64,000 nt of DNA, from NCBI GenBank assembly GCA_003158855.1, contig PMLJ01000018.1, positions 104,136-168,135 of the forward strand, written 5' to 3'. This DNA comes from Acidimicrobiaceae bacterium (lineage in GTDB: Bacteria; Actinomycetota; Acidimicrobiia; Acidimicrobiales; RAAP-2). The notes below the pieces were generated by a model. It did not search any database. It was not told where the DNA came from and saw nothing but the letters and a program-made list of their open reading frames with translations. A program made the position numbers and the translations under genes. Positions 7,358 to 15,559 of the stretch are shown one piece after another (the first letter of the stretch is position 1; every line of letters begins with the position of its first letter).

Positions 7358-9313
7358 CTAGTGAGATTGCTCCGGCTGAGGATTCTCCAAAGAGGAGCCT
7401 TCGATTCTCCCTCCGCTCGTGGCAAGTTTCCAACTCGCGAGTCGGCGCAGCAGATTCATCTTCTTCAACTGGTGGCTACTCATCCGGCTGATGATGTCGT
7501 CCAATGCCCCGACCGCTTCGGCAATATACGGGCCCTTGTTCAACATGACGCATTCAGCGCGTCCCGCCATCGCCGCGTCCGAAACTTCCGCACGCGAGGG
7601 CTGACCTGTCTTGGCCATTTGATCGAGCACCTGGGTCGCCCAGATGACCGGGACGTGGGCTGCGTCGCACAGCCACAACATCTCCTCTTGCACTTCGGCG
7701 AGGCGCTCGAAGCCGCACTCGACCGCCAAGTCACCTCGAGCCACCATGACTCCAATTCGTTTTGAGGCCATCGCCGCAAGCAGCATCTCCGGTAGCGCAA
7801 CGAAGCCCCGAACCGTCTCGATCTTGAGCACGATGCCAATCCCGTCGCCGCCGAGCTCTCCCAGGTGGGATTGCAGCGAGGCTACGTCAGACGAACTCTG
7901 GGCGAAGGAGAGTTCGACGAGATCGGCGTGGCCAACCACGAAGGGAAGGATCCGCTCGTCATCGGGTCCGATCGCAGGAAGACGGAGGTCGCTGTCGGGC
8001 ACGTTGATCCCCTTCTCAGCCCGAAGCTTGGAGCCCCGAGGCGAAGCCATCGTGATCCGAATGTCGGCCTCGGTAGGCCGTGCCGCAATCACCACCCCTC
8101 CGATCTTCCCGTCGTCGAAGAAGACCCGGTCATCGACTTCCAATGAATCAAACACTTGAGGCATCGTGCAGCCAATTCTCAAGATGGTCGGCGACCGTCC
8201 CTGCTCGACGGCCCCGGGGCTGAATCCGGTACCCCCATGCTCGTTCGACGCTGCGGGCGTGAGATCTGCGGTGAGCGTCAGAGTGTCATCGACGCGAATG
8301 ACTATTGCCTGCTCGAGCGCGGGCAGCGATCCAACCGTTGCTGCTCGATGGTCCGCCGTGGTCAAGGTGGTCCCGGTGCCGAGATACGTGGTGTCGGCTA
8401 CCTCGATCCAGACTCCGGCGTCGTCGATCCGTGCTACCTCCATGGTTCTGGGAGAGTCCCGGGTGTCTCTCAATCGAATCTGGTCGCCTACTGCCAGACC
8501 AGCGAGCCACTCGGCAGGGACTGGGATCTCAATGGTTCCACTCACTCGAAGGCCCGCATCTGGACTCGTCTTGTCCGCGTCGACCAGCCGCGCGCTCGCG
8601 GGTGACCGCGTTCGACCCAACGCATCGCGTAGCGGACGAAGCCGTACAACTCTCGGTCCCGGTTCGACGGGACCAGTTCGCAGTTTCGGCCCTGGAAGAT
8701 CCATGAGGATCGGACAGGGCCGCCCCATTTCTTGTGCCGCCCGTCGAATGTTGCTCGCCATTCGTTGCCATTGCTCGGGACCGTCATGGGCGCAGTTGAT
8801 TCGAGCGCAGTCCATGCCATTCTCGATGAGATTCGCGACCAGTTCATAGTCATCGGCAGCCTCACTCGGCATGGTGACCAAGATTCGCGTGGAGCGCCCA
8901 GAGCGCAGCGGACCCAGGAGGGCCAAGGTGTTCGCTTGCAGAATCGCTCGGCCTTGCCAGAAACTGACCGCCGACTCGGTTCGGCGCGGATCTCCATCAC
9001 TGGTCATCATGTGCAAGTTGTCAATAACTCGTTCGAGCGTGGTTATGACGTGTTCTTCAGTCCGACCAAGTGATGAGAGGCCCAACTCCGCGAGTGAGTC
9101 CTGGAGTTCACGCAAGTCGTACTGACGCAGGGTGAGGTAGTCAATGAGGTTTGCCGCACTCTGGCGATGCCCGAGGCGGACACGCTCAAAGACCGACGCA
9201 TACTCTCGGTGACGCCTCCGCATCTCGCTACGAAGCGACTCCAACTGCTTGATGAGTTCCAGCACAGATGGGCGGGTTGCGAGCGGCCTGCTGGTGTCAA
9301 AGTCGGGTGGCAT
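7358..9313 (-). CDS. Pyruvate kinase homologue, long N-terminal extension and no C-terminal domain
   Basis: A 651-residue protein. Residues 1-140 are a helical extension rich in Leu/Glu/Arg. The pyruvate-kinase barrel starts near 143 (ILVTMP), with AGM-like NGMDCARIN at 165-173 and DLPGPKLRTG at 205-214. The inserted B-domain (about 215-430) is roughly twice the usual length. The second half of the barrel keeps KGINVP (434-439), the catalytic Lys and metal Glu in LKIET (496-500), VARGDL (524-529) and the ATQ loop (559-561). The protein ends soon after the barrel, so the regulatory C-domain is absent. The barrel residues for PEP and metal look intact, but canonical NFSHG is NCAHD. Catalysis of PEP plus ADP to pyruvate plus ATP is plausible, not certain. 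Confidence 0.8.
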   Translation of the reverse strand: MPPDFDTSRPLATRPSVLELIKQLESLRSEMRRRHREYASVFERVRLGHRQSAANLIDYLTLRQYDLRELQDSLAELGLSSLGRTEEHVITTLERVIDNLHMMTSDGDPRRTESAVSFWQGRAILQANTLALLGPLRSGRSTRILVTMPSEAADDYELVANLIENGMDCARINCAHDGPEQWQRMASNIRRAAQEMGRPCPILMDLPGPKLRTGPVEPGPRVVRLRPLRDALGRTRSPASARLVDADKTSPDAGLRVSGTIEIPVPAEWLAGLAVGDQIRLRDTRDSPRTMEVARIDDAGVWIEVADTTYLGTGTTLTTADHRAATVGSLPALEQAIVIRVDDTLTLTADLTPAASNEHGGTGFSPGAVEQGRSPTILRIGCTMPQVFDSLEVDDRVFFDDGKIGGVVIAARPTEADIRITMASPRGSKLRAEKGINVPDSDLRLPAIGPDDERILPFVVGHADLVELSFAQSSSDVASLQSHLGELGGDGIGIVLKIETVRGFVALPEMLLAAMASKRIGVMVARGDLAVECGFERLAEVQEEMLWLCDAAHVPVIWATQVLDQMAKTGQPSRAEVSDAAMAGRAECVMLNKGPYIAEAVGALDDIISRMSSHQLKKMNLLRRLASWKLATSGGRIEGSSLENPQPEQSH

Positions 9314-9689
9314 GGGAACTCATCTCGATCGATCAGTTATCAACTCGCCGGACACGGATCCTCCCCGATGCCTACGAGCAACAACTTGATCCTCGCCGAA
9401 GTCCGGACCTTAAGCAAGGGCCCAAGGTCCCTCATCCCGTCGAAGAAGCGGTCCTCTCCCGTGCACACCTTTCGTGGACCAAATCCCTTGGAAACGCTGG
9501 TGGTTGCACGCCCTTGCTCGCTTTGGATCCTTTCATCCCACGTTCGAACCGGCCACACCGCTCTTTGTCACCGATGGAAGTTCCCTCGAGTCGCGGGGGG
9601 TGTTCGTGCTCGACTGCCTCGTCGGTGGCCTCTCAATCGAGCGTGCGTCGCGGCGTCGAGGGTGAACGGCGAGATGTCAAGTAGACGTC
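9314..9689. other. Intergenic, no gene seen
   Basis: I find no open frame with a recognisable family, codon pattern or motif on either strand between the start of the pyruvate kinase homologue and the membrane-protein remnant. No hairpin stands out. Confidence 0.5.
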
Positions 9690-9840
9690 CGGCGAGACGA
9701 TAAATCCAGCGACACCGGCGACCATGAGCGTGACTGCGACGGCGGACAGTTTGAATCACTGATTTGAACGACACTCGAATTCCGTGCCGTCGCCGCCCAG
9801 TACATGATGGCGCCAACCACCACTCGAATTTCAAACCCGC
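9690..9840 (-). pseudogene. Possible remnant of a DUF6458-like small membrane protein
   Basis: On the minus strand one frame gives GFEIRVVVGAIMYWAATARNSS, like the first helix of small two-helix DUF6458 proteins. A second frame just downstream (around 9755-9690) gives FKLSAVAVTLMVAGVAGFIVSP, like their second helix. The order and spacing fit, but the two helices are out of frame with each other and the N-terminus is not clear. The call rests on remembered family pattern only. Confidence 0.4.
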
Positions 9841-10003
9841 GGACGTCGACGCTGGCAACCAAGTGCGTCACATAGGTCAAGCCGTCGAGTGGACTCCACG
9901 TACAAGCTGACGACCCGATTGACGTGGATGCCGGTGAACTCCTGGGCGATCGTATTGCCAGTCTTGAACTCCGAGAAGTGAGGGCTCCGGCTACGGTGAA
10001 GGC

Positions 10004-10876
10004 ATGAGGCCGCGCCGAACCATCTCAGTCGGCGTGTCGGTCACGACTGCCCTGTTTGGCTTCGGTCTCTTGCTCCCCACTGCGGCCTCGGCGGGAGTTG
10101 GGTTGTTTCGATACAGCCACGGCCAGCCGCTCAACGACCTTCGCGTGACGCCAGGCGCCACCTTCAACGTGTCAGTCGCCACCATCTGTCGCTCGGGCTA
10201 CGCGACGAGCGTTCGTGACGTGCCCGAATCCGAAAAGGCGAGCGTCTACGCCGAGTACGGAATCACCCATCACACGACAAACGAGTACGAGATCGATCAT
10301 CTAATCTCGCTCGAACTCGGCGGGAGCAACGCCATAACCAACCTCTGGCCCGAGCTGAATGATCACCCTCACGGGTATTTGAACAGCAAGGACATCCTTG
10401 AGAATCACCTGCACGAGCTCATCTGCGCCGGCAAGGTGAGCCTCAAGACCGCGCAGAACTTCATCGCAACCAATTGGGTATCGGCGTATAGCCGATTCCT
10501 CGGCAGGTGGCCGAACGCGAACGCGGCCTTGTCGACAACCACCACCTCGTCCTCGAACATCACGACGACGGGCGGATCCTCGCCCACCGCCAAACCCGGC
10601 GGAGTCAAGATCACCGACCTTGTCGGCTCGGTCGCGCCCGGCGGCCATGAGTCACTGACCGCTCATTCGAACAAGCCCGGGGATTCATGCTCACTTGGCG
10701 TAACCCTGCCCAGCGGGCGCCAGAGCACCGAGGGCGGGCTCGGTGAGACGGTCGCCAACGCGAGCGGTGACGCAACGTGGTCGTGGGAGATCGGACCCAC
10801 CACTGGGGCCGGAACTGCCCACGTATCCGTGACCTGCAGCGCCGGCGTCGCGATCGGGAGTTTCATTATCAGTTGA
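10004..10876 (+). CDS. Secreted HNH-nuclease-like protein with Ser/Thr linker and C-terminal domain
   Basis: A 290-residue exported protein. A signal peptide (residues 1-30, cleavage after AASA) is followed by an HNH-like domain (about 60-165) with YEIDHLISLELGGSN at 95-109, NLWPE at 113-117 and a helical K-ILENHLH segment. This arrangement (EIDH...ELGGSN..NLWPE) is that of small secreted HNH-type nucleases. H99 and N113 would be catalytic or metal-binding. A low-complexity T/S/N linker (176-200) joins a beta-rich C-terminal domain with two Cys. TACGGT at 9992-9997 sits 6 nt before the ATG: a leaderless start. Role may be nutrient DNA degradation or competition; inferred only. Confidence 0.75.
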   Translation: MRPRRTISVGVSVTTALFGFGLLLPTAASAGVGLFRYSHGQPLNDLRVTPGATFNVSVATICRSGYATSVRDVPESEKASVYAEYGITHHTTNEYEIDHLISLELGGSNAITNLWPELNDHPHGYLNSKDILENHLHELICAGKVSLKTAQNFIATNWVSAYSRFLGRWPNANAALSTTTTSSSNITTTGGSSPTAKPGGVKITDLVGSVAPGGHESLTAHSNKPGDSCSLGVTLPSGRQSTEGGLGETVANASGDATWSWEIGPTTGAGTAHVSVTCSAGVAIGSFIIS

Positions 10877-11012
10877 CTAAGGGAGGGCAACGAAGGAACT
10901 TGAGTGGCCATGCTGCCTGGGCTCAATGTCCGTTCCGACGGACGCCGGCCTTCCACAGGCTCCCTTCCTTCGAGCCTTCTGGCAGGGCGGGCGTGGCTAC
11001 GTTCCGGTTGAA

Positions 11013-11435
11013 CTAGCGGTCGGTCCAGGGGCCGACTCCACCCACCCGTCCGGGCGTGATGTGTATGACGTGGCCGGCTGGCGGATTATCGAATGGCGGA
11101 AACTTCACACCGGGCCCCAGGTAGACCTCGGCCAAGCGCTGCAGCAATTCGGCAGCGCCTCCTTCGCTCAACCGGGCCCGGCCATTGATGATCAGATAGT
11201 TGGTCATGCCAGCCGCGTTCGCGCCTTCGCACTCCACGGTGAGCGCAACCCGGGGATCGCGGGCGATGTTCGCGACCTTTCGGCCGCCCATCAGGTGGCC
11301 AATCACTATCTCATCGTCCTCGAGTCCAGTCCACACTGCGCTGACCTGCGGGCTCCCGTCAGGATTGACCGTGCTGAGGTGCGCGAGTCGACCGGCGGTC
11401 AGGGCCCGTCGAACGTCATCGGTGAGAACACCCAT
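11013..11435 (-). CDS. PPOX-class F420-dependent oxidoreductase (flavin-reductase fold)
   Basis: A 140-residue split-barrel protein. Start ATG 11435 gives the family N-terminus (MGVLTDDVRRAL...RLAHLSTVNPDGSPQVSAVW) and TACACT lies 7 nt upstream. The pattern STVNPDGSPQVSAVW, then KVANIARDPRVALTVE and a C-terminal beta strand with a proline-rich end, is typical of the F420-binding PPOX/Rv1155-like group in actinobacteria. It likely reduces an F420-dependent substrate such as a tetrapyrrole or quinone; substrate unknown. Confidence 0.88.
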   Translation of the reverse strand: MGVLTDDVRRALTAGRLAHLSTVNPDGSPQVSAVWTGLEDDEIVIGHLMGGRKVANIARDPRVALTVECEGANAAGMTNYLIINGRARLSEGGAAELLQRLAEVYLGPGVKFPPFDNPPAGHVIHITPGRVGGVGPWTDR

Positions 11436-11656
11436 GTGGAGCAGTGTACGTGGCCGCGGTCGCCGCCTCCAGCCCATTGCGCCAGGCCACCGGTCCAAGC
11501 CCCGGCATGGAAGCTGATGGTCGACCACCGCGTCACACCAGCATCATGTGGGTGAGTTCGGGTCCACCCGTTGGGCGAAGGCGATCAATCAGAAGTGGTC
11601 CCGCCACTGCGGATGGACCCCCGGAAATGCGCTGACTCGAGCGGTATTCTTCTCGT

Positions 11657-12088
11657 ATGAGTCGTGTCAACACGTATCTGAACTTCATGGGCAATACCGA
11701 GGAGGCTTTCACTTTCTACAGGGATGTCTTTGGGACCGACTTCGAAACTCCGATCATCCGATTCGCCGACGTGCCCGCCAACCCGGACATGCCACCTCTG
11801 ACGCCAGCCGAGCAGAGCCAGATAATGCATATCGAGCTGCCAATCACCGGTGGCCACATTCTCATGGCAACCGACATGTTGGAGTCGATGGGCCACCAGG
11901 TGAGGATCGGCAACAACACGACGATCAGTCTCGACCTCGACAGCCGGGAAGAGGCTGACCGACTCTATGACGCACTTTCGCAGGGCGCGAGCGATGCGAC
12001 CGGCATGAATGACATGCCATGGGGCGCCTATTGGGGCTGCTGTCTCGATCGTTTCGGCATTCGCTGGATGTTCAGCTACTCCAGTTGA
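11657..12088 (+). CDS. PhnB-like VOC-family protein
   Basis: A 143-residue glyoxalase/bleomycin-resistance-fold protein. It matches the PhnB/3-demethylubiquinone-like branch: YLNFMGNTEEAFTFYRDVFG at the start, HIELPITGGHILMATD in the middle and PWGAYWGCCLDRFGIRWMFSYS at the end. Function in this branch is mostly unknown. TATTCT at 11645-11650 is 6 nt before the ATG with no ribosome-binding site between, so translation is probably leaderless. Confidence 0.88.
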   Translation: MSRVNTYLNFMGNTEEAFTFYRDVFGTDFETPIIRFADVPANPDMPPLTPAEQSQIMHIELPITGGHILMATDMLESMGHQVRIGNNTTISLDLDSREEADRLYDALSQGASDATGMNDMPWGAYWGCCLDRFGIRWMFSYSS

Positions 12089-12213
12089 TTCGAGAGCCTG
12101 CCGCCAACTCGATGCCGGCTCACGTCAGGGACTTCCTCTGCACCTCCTCGCAGCCATTTGCTTGCGGCGATCGGTGCCATCATGGTCCAGGTCCGACGTA
12201 CGGTCCGCAGCTC

Positions 12214-12453
12214 TCAGACTCGACCCAGTGACCCAGCGGCGACGTGGGCCTGCTCGTGACAGGACTTGCAAAGCAACTGCACGGCACGCATCTCTTCGCC
12301 GTCGGCGAAGGTCGACCGATTTTGGTGGTACTCGGTTCCGCGCGCCTTGCAGGGTCCGTAGTGCGGGCAGCTATTGCGCGTGCATTCGCAGGTTCCCCTG
12401 GCTCGTTGCCGGACTGCTTGTTTGACGGACTCGGAGATTGTCAAGGTTTCCAC
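12214..12453 (-). CDS. Small HNH-type zinc protein
   Basis: A protein of up to 79 residues with a compact HNH pattern: CxC near residues 22-24, further Cys/His at 29-35, then the AVQLLCKSCHEQAH motif (CxxCH). Such stand-alone HNH domains occur as nicking endonuclease-like proteins or as orphan domains. The GTG at 12453 has a GAGGAGG run almost touching it; a TTG three codons later (12444) would have better spacing and may be the true start. No partner gene is adjacent. Confidence 0.65.
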   Translation of the reverse strand: METLTISESVKQAVRQRARGTCECTRNSCPHYGPCKARGTEYHQNRSTFADGEEMRAVQLLCKSCHEQAHVAAGSLGRV

Positions 12454-12676
12454 CCCTCCTCACTCGATGGGTCGTTGAACTCATTGTGGCATCTCTACAA
12501 TGCGAAGAGAATGATGAGTAGCAATTCCCTGATCGACGGATCGCGCAAGGGCATCGTTTGGCGGCTCAGGAAAACCATTGCGAAGGTTGTTAGGGGATTT
12601 GCGAGAGGGAGAGAGTGGTTCCCTTGTTGAACCCGGATCTGCACCGAGCTCTTGACTCAAGAACCGAGGTATCCGA
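12454..12676. other. Intergenic, nothing clear
   Basis: A 223-nt region between divergent small genes. A GAGG at 12666-12669 is a likely ribosome-binding site for the lipoprotein. I see no gene or strong hairpin. Confidence 0.4.
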
Positions 12677-13189
12677 ATGAGGCGAGGATGCGAACTTGTT
12701 CCCATCCTGATCGGGGGTGCGCTGCTGCTCGCTGCCTGTGGCTCGTCGTCACCATCAGCGTCGACCACTACATCAGCGGCGGCGACATCGTCGTCGTCAA
12801 CCACGACCAGCGGCGTCACGCAAGATCTCACCATCACACCGTCGGTACGCCACAGCCTCCTCGACGCCGCGGCGGCGTATCATCATCTCCCGGCATCCGA
12901 CTACGTCGGCCTCGATGCCGGCACCACGTACTACGCCTTTGATCCATCAACGGAACGCTTCTACGCGGCGGGCGGTCTTGATCCCAGTCCCAACTCCTTG
13001 CAGGCCCAGATCGGGGCCCAGGACGACGGTGCGTACAACTTGTTCACTAGGGCCGCCGGAGCCAGCGCTTGGACGGTCTACGACGACGGCCTGGGCGCGG
13101 CCCGGGATTCAACCTGTCCCATCGCCATCCCGGCGGCCGTCCTCGCGGCATGGAGCTGGAAGGCAAACAGCTGCTACCCACCTTCGTGA
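12677..13189 (+). CDS. Predicted lipoprotein, unknown function
   Basis: A 170-residue protein with a lipoprotein signal: basic start (MRRGC), hydrophobic core and lipobox LLAAC (Cys at about residue 21). A Ser/Thr-rich low-complexity stretch (22-46) tethers a small globular domain (50-170) containing two Cys that could pair. The domain ends WSWKANSCYPPS. I recognise no family. It should sit on the outer face of the cytoplasmic membrane. Confidence 0.7.
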   Translation: MRRGCELVPILIGGALLLAACGSSSPSASTTTSAAATSSSSTTTSGVTQDLTITPSVRHSLLDAAAAYHHLPASDYVGLDAGTTYYAFDPSTERFYAAGGLDPSPNSLQAQIGAQDDGAYNLFTRAAGASAWTVYDDGLGAARDSTCPIAIPAAVLAAWSWKANSCYPPS

Positions 13190-13217
13190 CGAGAACTCGA
13201 CTTATCTTCTTGTGGCC

Positions 13218-13529
13218 TCAGATCTCGGAGTTGTCGAACGTATGGCCGTACGATTCCTCGCTCACCGAGATGTCGTACCACGAGTAGAACTCGTCCCGCC
13301 CCCTTTGCTGCGCTTCGAGATGATCGAGGTGCTTCGCCCATCTTCGGTGGCTTTCGAAGTCCTTGAATCGAACAACGGTGACCCGCTCCCCGTCAGGAGC
13401 GACGTAGTGCTTCTGGTCAATGAATCCCTCCATCGACGAGGCGACCATGCTCATCACACCGGCCAGTGGCTGATACTCGCGCTCCACGCCCTCTCGGAGC
13501 CGGCTGCGGAACACGGTGATTATCGTCAT
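13218..13529 (-). CDS. Antibiotic biosynthesis monooxygenase (ABM) domain protein
   Basis: A 103-residue single ABM ferredoxin-like domain: ITVFRSRLREGVEREYQPL at the start, EGFIDQKHYVAPDGERVTVVRF in the middle, and W-KHLDHLEAQQRGRDEFYSWYDI. Family members are small dimeric monooxygenases or quinol oxidases acting without cofactor. TACCTT at 13536-13541 (minus strand) lies 6 nt before the ATG, a leaderless start. Convergent with the lipoprotein gene. Confidence 0.85.
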   Translation of the reverse strand: MTIITVFRSRLREGVEREYQPLAGVMSMVASSMEGFIDQKHYVAPDGERVTVVRFKDFESHRRWAKHLDHLEAQQRGRDEFYSWYDISVSEESYGHTFDNSEI

Positions 13530-13713
13530 CCTTCCAAGGTACTTTCGTCAGCCGAAATGTCCACAAACGCCGAACCTTCCCTGGTTAATCCGGGCCTCGC
13601 GTAGGACTGACGTGGGAGCCGTGGTGACGACGTGGAGTGCCCGGACCGGCGCCCCACAACTTCGCTGGTCGACGAATCCTCCGTAGGGCTAGTCTTCGCG
13701 TGTGAGGTGATAT

Positions 13714-14520
13714 ATGACCATTGCTTGCAAAGTGACCGGTGAGTTTGCGCAGAGCATCACCTGCCAGCTCGACGCGGACCAGTCGATGTTCGCCGACGCG
13801 ACGAAATTCCGCTGGAAGACAACCAACGTGGCCATCGAGACCCGACTCTCGGTTCCGGGTGGGCGCGCGGACGCCGCCAACAAGGACGCCAAGCAGAGCG
13901 GTGGGGGTTTCTTGAAGGCTGCGGTCGCCACCGCCACTGAAGTGGGAAAGCGCGCGCTCGCCGGCCAGAGTCTCGCCTTTCAGTGGTTCACGCCAAGCGG
14001 CGGTTCGGGCCTCGTCGCGTTCGCTGGCGAAGTCCCCGGTCAGGTTCGAATCATCGAGCTTGACGAAACCATTGGCTGGCGCGCCGAGAGCCGCGCGTTC
14101 ATCTGCGCGGAGGCGAGTGTCGTCTACGACATTGACTTCACGGGTTTCAGCCTCGGTCGCCGTTCGAAGGAAGGCCTCATCTTCGAGCATTTCACAGGAC
14201 GGGGCACCCTCGTCCTCGGCGGTGGCGGCAGCCTCGTTGAGTTGAACCCCGCCGCCTACGGCGGGAAGCTCCAAGTTCACGCGGGGGCCGTCGTGGCTTT
14301 CGCTGATTCGGTCTCATTCAATATTGAGCGCGTCGGCGCCTTGAACGCGCAGACCGCAATGACCGCGGTCTTCGGTGGTTCAGGCATCAATCTCATCACG
14401 CTCGCCGGCGATGGACCTGTCATACTTCAGTCAACGTTGCACCGCGAGTTCGAATCTGACGAGCACCAGGACGACAGTGCCGCAAATCCACTTCGCCAAG
14501 GGCTCCTTGGTCGACTGTAG
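13714..14520 (+). CDS. AIM24-family (TIGR00266-like) protein
   Basis: A 268-residue beta-rich protein of the AIM24/TIGR00266 type. Signs are the repeating glycine pattern (SGGGFLKAAV, SGLVAFAGEVPGQVRIIEL, RSKEGLIFEHFTGRGTLVL) and the final GGSGINLITLAGDGPVILQS. Bacterial members are of unknown function, often linked to envelope or stress. A GAGGTGA ribosome-binding site precedes the ATG by about 5 nt and TAGTCT at 13690-13695 is a likely -10, giving a short leader. It is followed after 18 nt by a small helical protein, with a strong hairpin beyond, so the two form one transcription unit. Confidence 0.85.
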   Translation: MTIACKVTGEFAQSITCQLDADQSMFADATKFRWKTTNVAIETRLSVPGGRADAANKDAKQSGGGFLKAAVATATEVGKRALAGQSLAFQWFTPSGGSGLVAFAGEVPGQVRIIELDETIGWRAESRAFICAEASVVYDIDFTGFSLGRRSKEGLIFEHFTGRGTLVLGGGGSLVELNPAAYGGKLQVHAGAVVAFADSVSFNIERVGALNAQTAMTAVFGGSGINLITLAGDGPVILQSTLHREFESDEHQDDSAANPLRQGLLGRL

Positions 14521-14538
14521 AGAGAAAGAAGGAGAATC

Positions 14539-14865
14539 ATGGCCCTCATGGACAAGGTAAAGGCGCAGGCGGCCCAGCTCGCCCAAAAAGCCCAGGAAGC
14601 CGGTAAAGCCGGTCAATCAAAGTTGGAGGATGTGCAGGCGCGTCGTCGAGCCGACGTCCTGCTTCGCGAGCTCGGGGCGGCCTTCTTTGCACAGCGCACC
14701 GGAAAAGCCACCGACGACACCGCCGGCGAGATCGAGCGTTTGGTGTCCGAGCTGTCGACGTACGAGAGCGAGCACGGTCCGCTCGGCGCATCCGACTCCG
14801 CCGAGCAGGACGCCGGAACCGGTGAAGAGCCCGAGACTCCTCCAGAAGGTGGATTCAAGCTCTAA
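14539..14865 (+). CDS. Small alpha-helical protein downstream of AIM24
   Basis: A 108-residue hydrophilic protein. Residues 1-65 form amphipathic helices rich in Ala/Lys/Gln (VKAQAAQLAQKAQEAG, then RRRADVLLRELGAAFFAQRTG). The rest is acidic and probably disordered, ending PPEGGFKL. It resembles conserved actinobacterial proteins without assigned function. An AGAAGGAG ribosome-binding site precedes the ATG. Co-transcription with the AIM24 gene is inferred from spacing and the shared terminator. Confidence 0.75.
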   Translation: MALMDKVKAQAAQLAQKAQEAGKAGQSKLEDVQARRRADVLLRELGAAFFAQRTGKATDDTAGEIERLVSELSTYESEHGPLGASDSAEQDAGTGEEPETPPEGGFKL

Positions 14866-14873
14866 CCCTTGAA

Positions 14874-14919
14874 CGAGCCGCCCCGCCCACTCCGTGTTGG
14901 GAATGGGCGGGGCGGCTCG
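14874..14919 (+). terminator. Strong GC hairpin, likely terminator of the AIM24 unit
   Basis: A perfect 16-bp stem (CGAGCCGCCCCGCCCA paired with its complement) encloses a 14-nt loop (14890-14903), starting 9 nt after the stop codon. Only a short T run (ATTTTCC) follows, as is common for actinobacterial intrinsic terminators. Confidence 0.8.
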
Positions 14920-14975
14920 CGCCATTTTCCGAAGATTCCATCCGCTTGGTAAAGGAGCCAATGTAGATTGACACC

Positions 14976-15488
14976 ATGTCGTCAGAGGCAACGTGTGCAG
15001 TATGCGGCTTCCAATGGAGCGCCATCTCCGCCTCGCAGATTCCTCAACGTGTGAAGGCCGCGACCGACTCGTTCATCGACGTGGTCCTGGCAGCCGGTCC
15101 CAAGGTTGACAAGCGTCCGGCGCCCGAGAGATGGTCGATCCTCGAGTACGGGGCCCACTTGCGTGACGTGCTCATCTCGATACGCGAGCGCATAGTCACG
15201 GCCTCGATCGAGGACGAGCCCACCGGTGGCGCGATCCACCGTGAGGAGCGGGTATCCCTCGGGTTCTACAAACTCGATTCGCCCGCGGATGTCGCGAGCG
15301 AGCTCGCCGCGCTTTCAGCCCTCTTCGTGAGGACGTTCCGGGCACTCCCGCCAAGCTTCGGGACGCGTGAGTTCGTCTACAGTCCCGTCACGCCGGCCAA
15401 GGTGACGATCCTGTGGGCCGGCGCGCAGGCCCTTCACGAGTGCGAGCACCATCTCGGCGACATTCGAGACAATCTCGCGCTGCTGTAG
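14976..15488 (+). CDS. DinB-family protein with N-terminal CxxCGF motif
   Basis: A 170-residue four-helix protein of the DinB/maleylpyruvate-isomerase superfamily. It starts with a Cys pair (CAVCGF, residues 7-12), then has the DinB landmarks RPAPERWSILEYGAHLRDVL, with the first metal His in AHLRD, and a C-terminal HECEHHLGDI containing two more His. Such proteins bind a divalent metal and often use mycothiol or bacillithiol. A related but broken gene lies at 22068. TAGATT at 14964-14969 is exactly 6 nt before the ATG, so the message is probably leaderless. Confidence 0.85.
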   Translation: MSSEATCAVCGFQWSAISASQIPQRVKAATDSFIDVVLAAGPKVDKRPAPERWSILEYGAHLRDVLISIRERIVTASIEDEPTGGAIHREERVSLGFYKLDSPADVASELAALSALFVRTFRALPPSFGTREFVYSPVTPAKVTILWAGAQALHECEHHLGDIRDNLALL

Positions 15489-15559
15489 CCACGCGAACCG
15501 GGCGCGGATCCGAACTGCGAAATCTCGTCAGGTGTCGTGTGGGTTGAATGTGATCCCGG

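Noticed and set aside
14874..14919. Riboswitch or structured RNA at the large hairpin
   Set aside because: A single perfect stem directly after a stop codon is best read as a terminator; no conserved riboswitch core is present.
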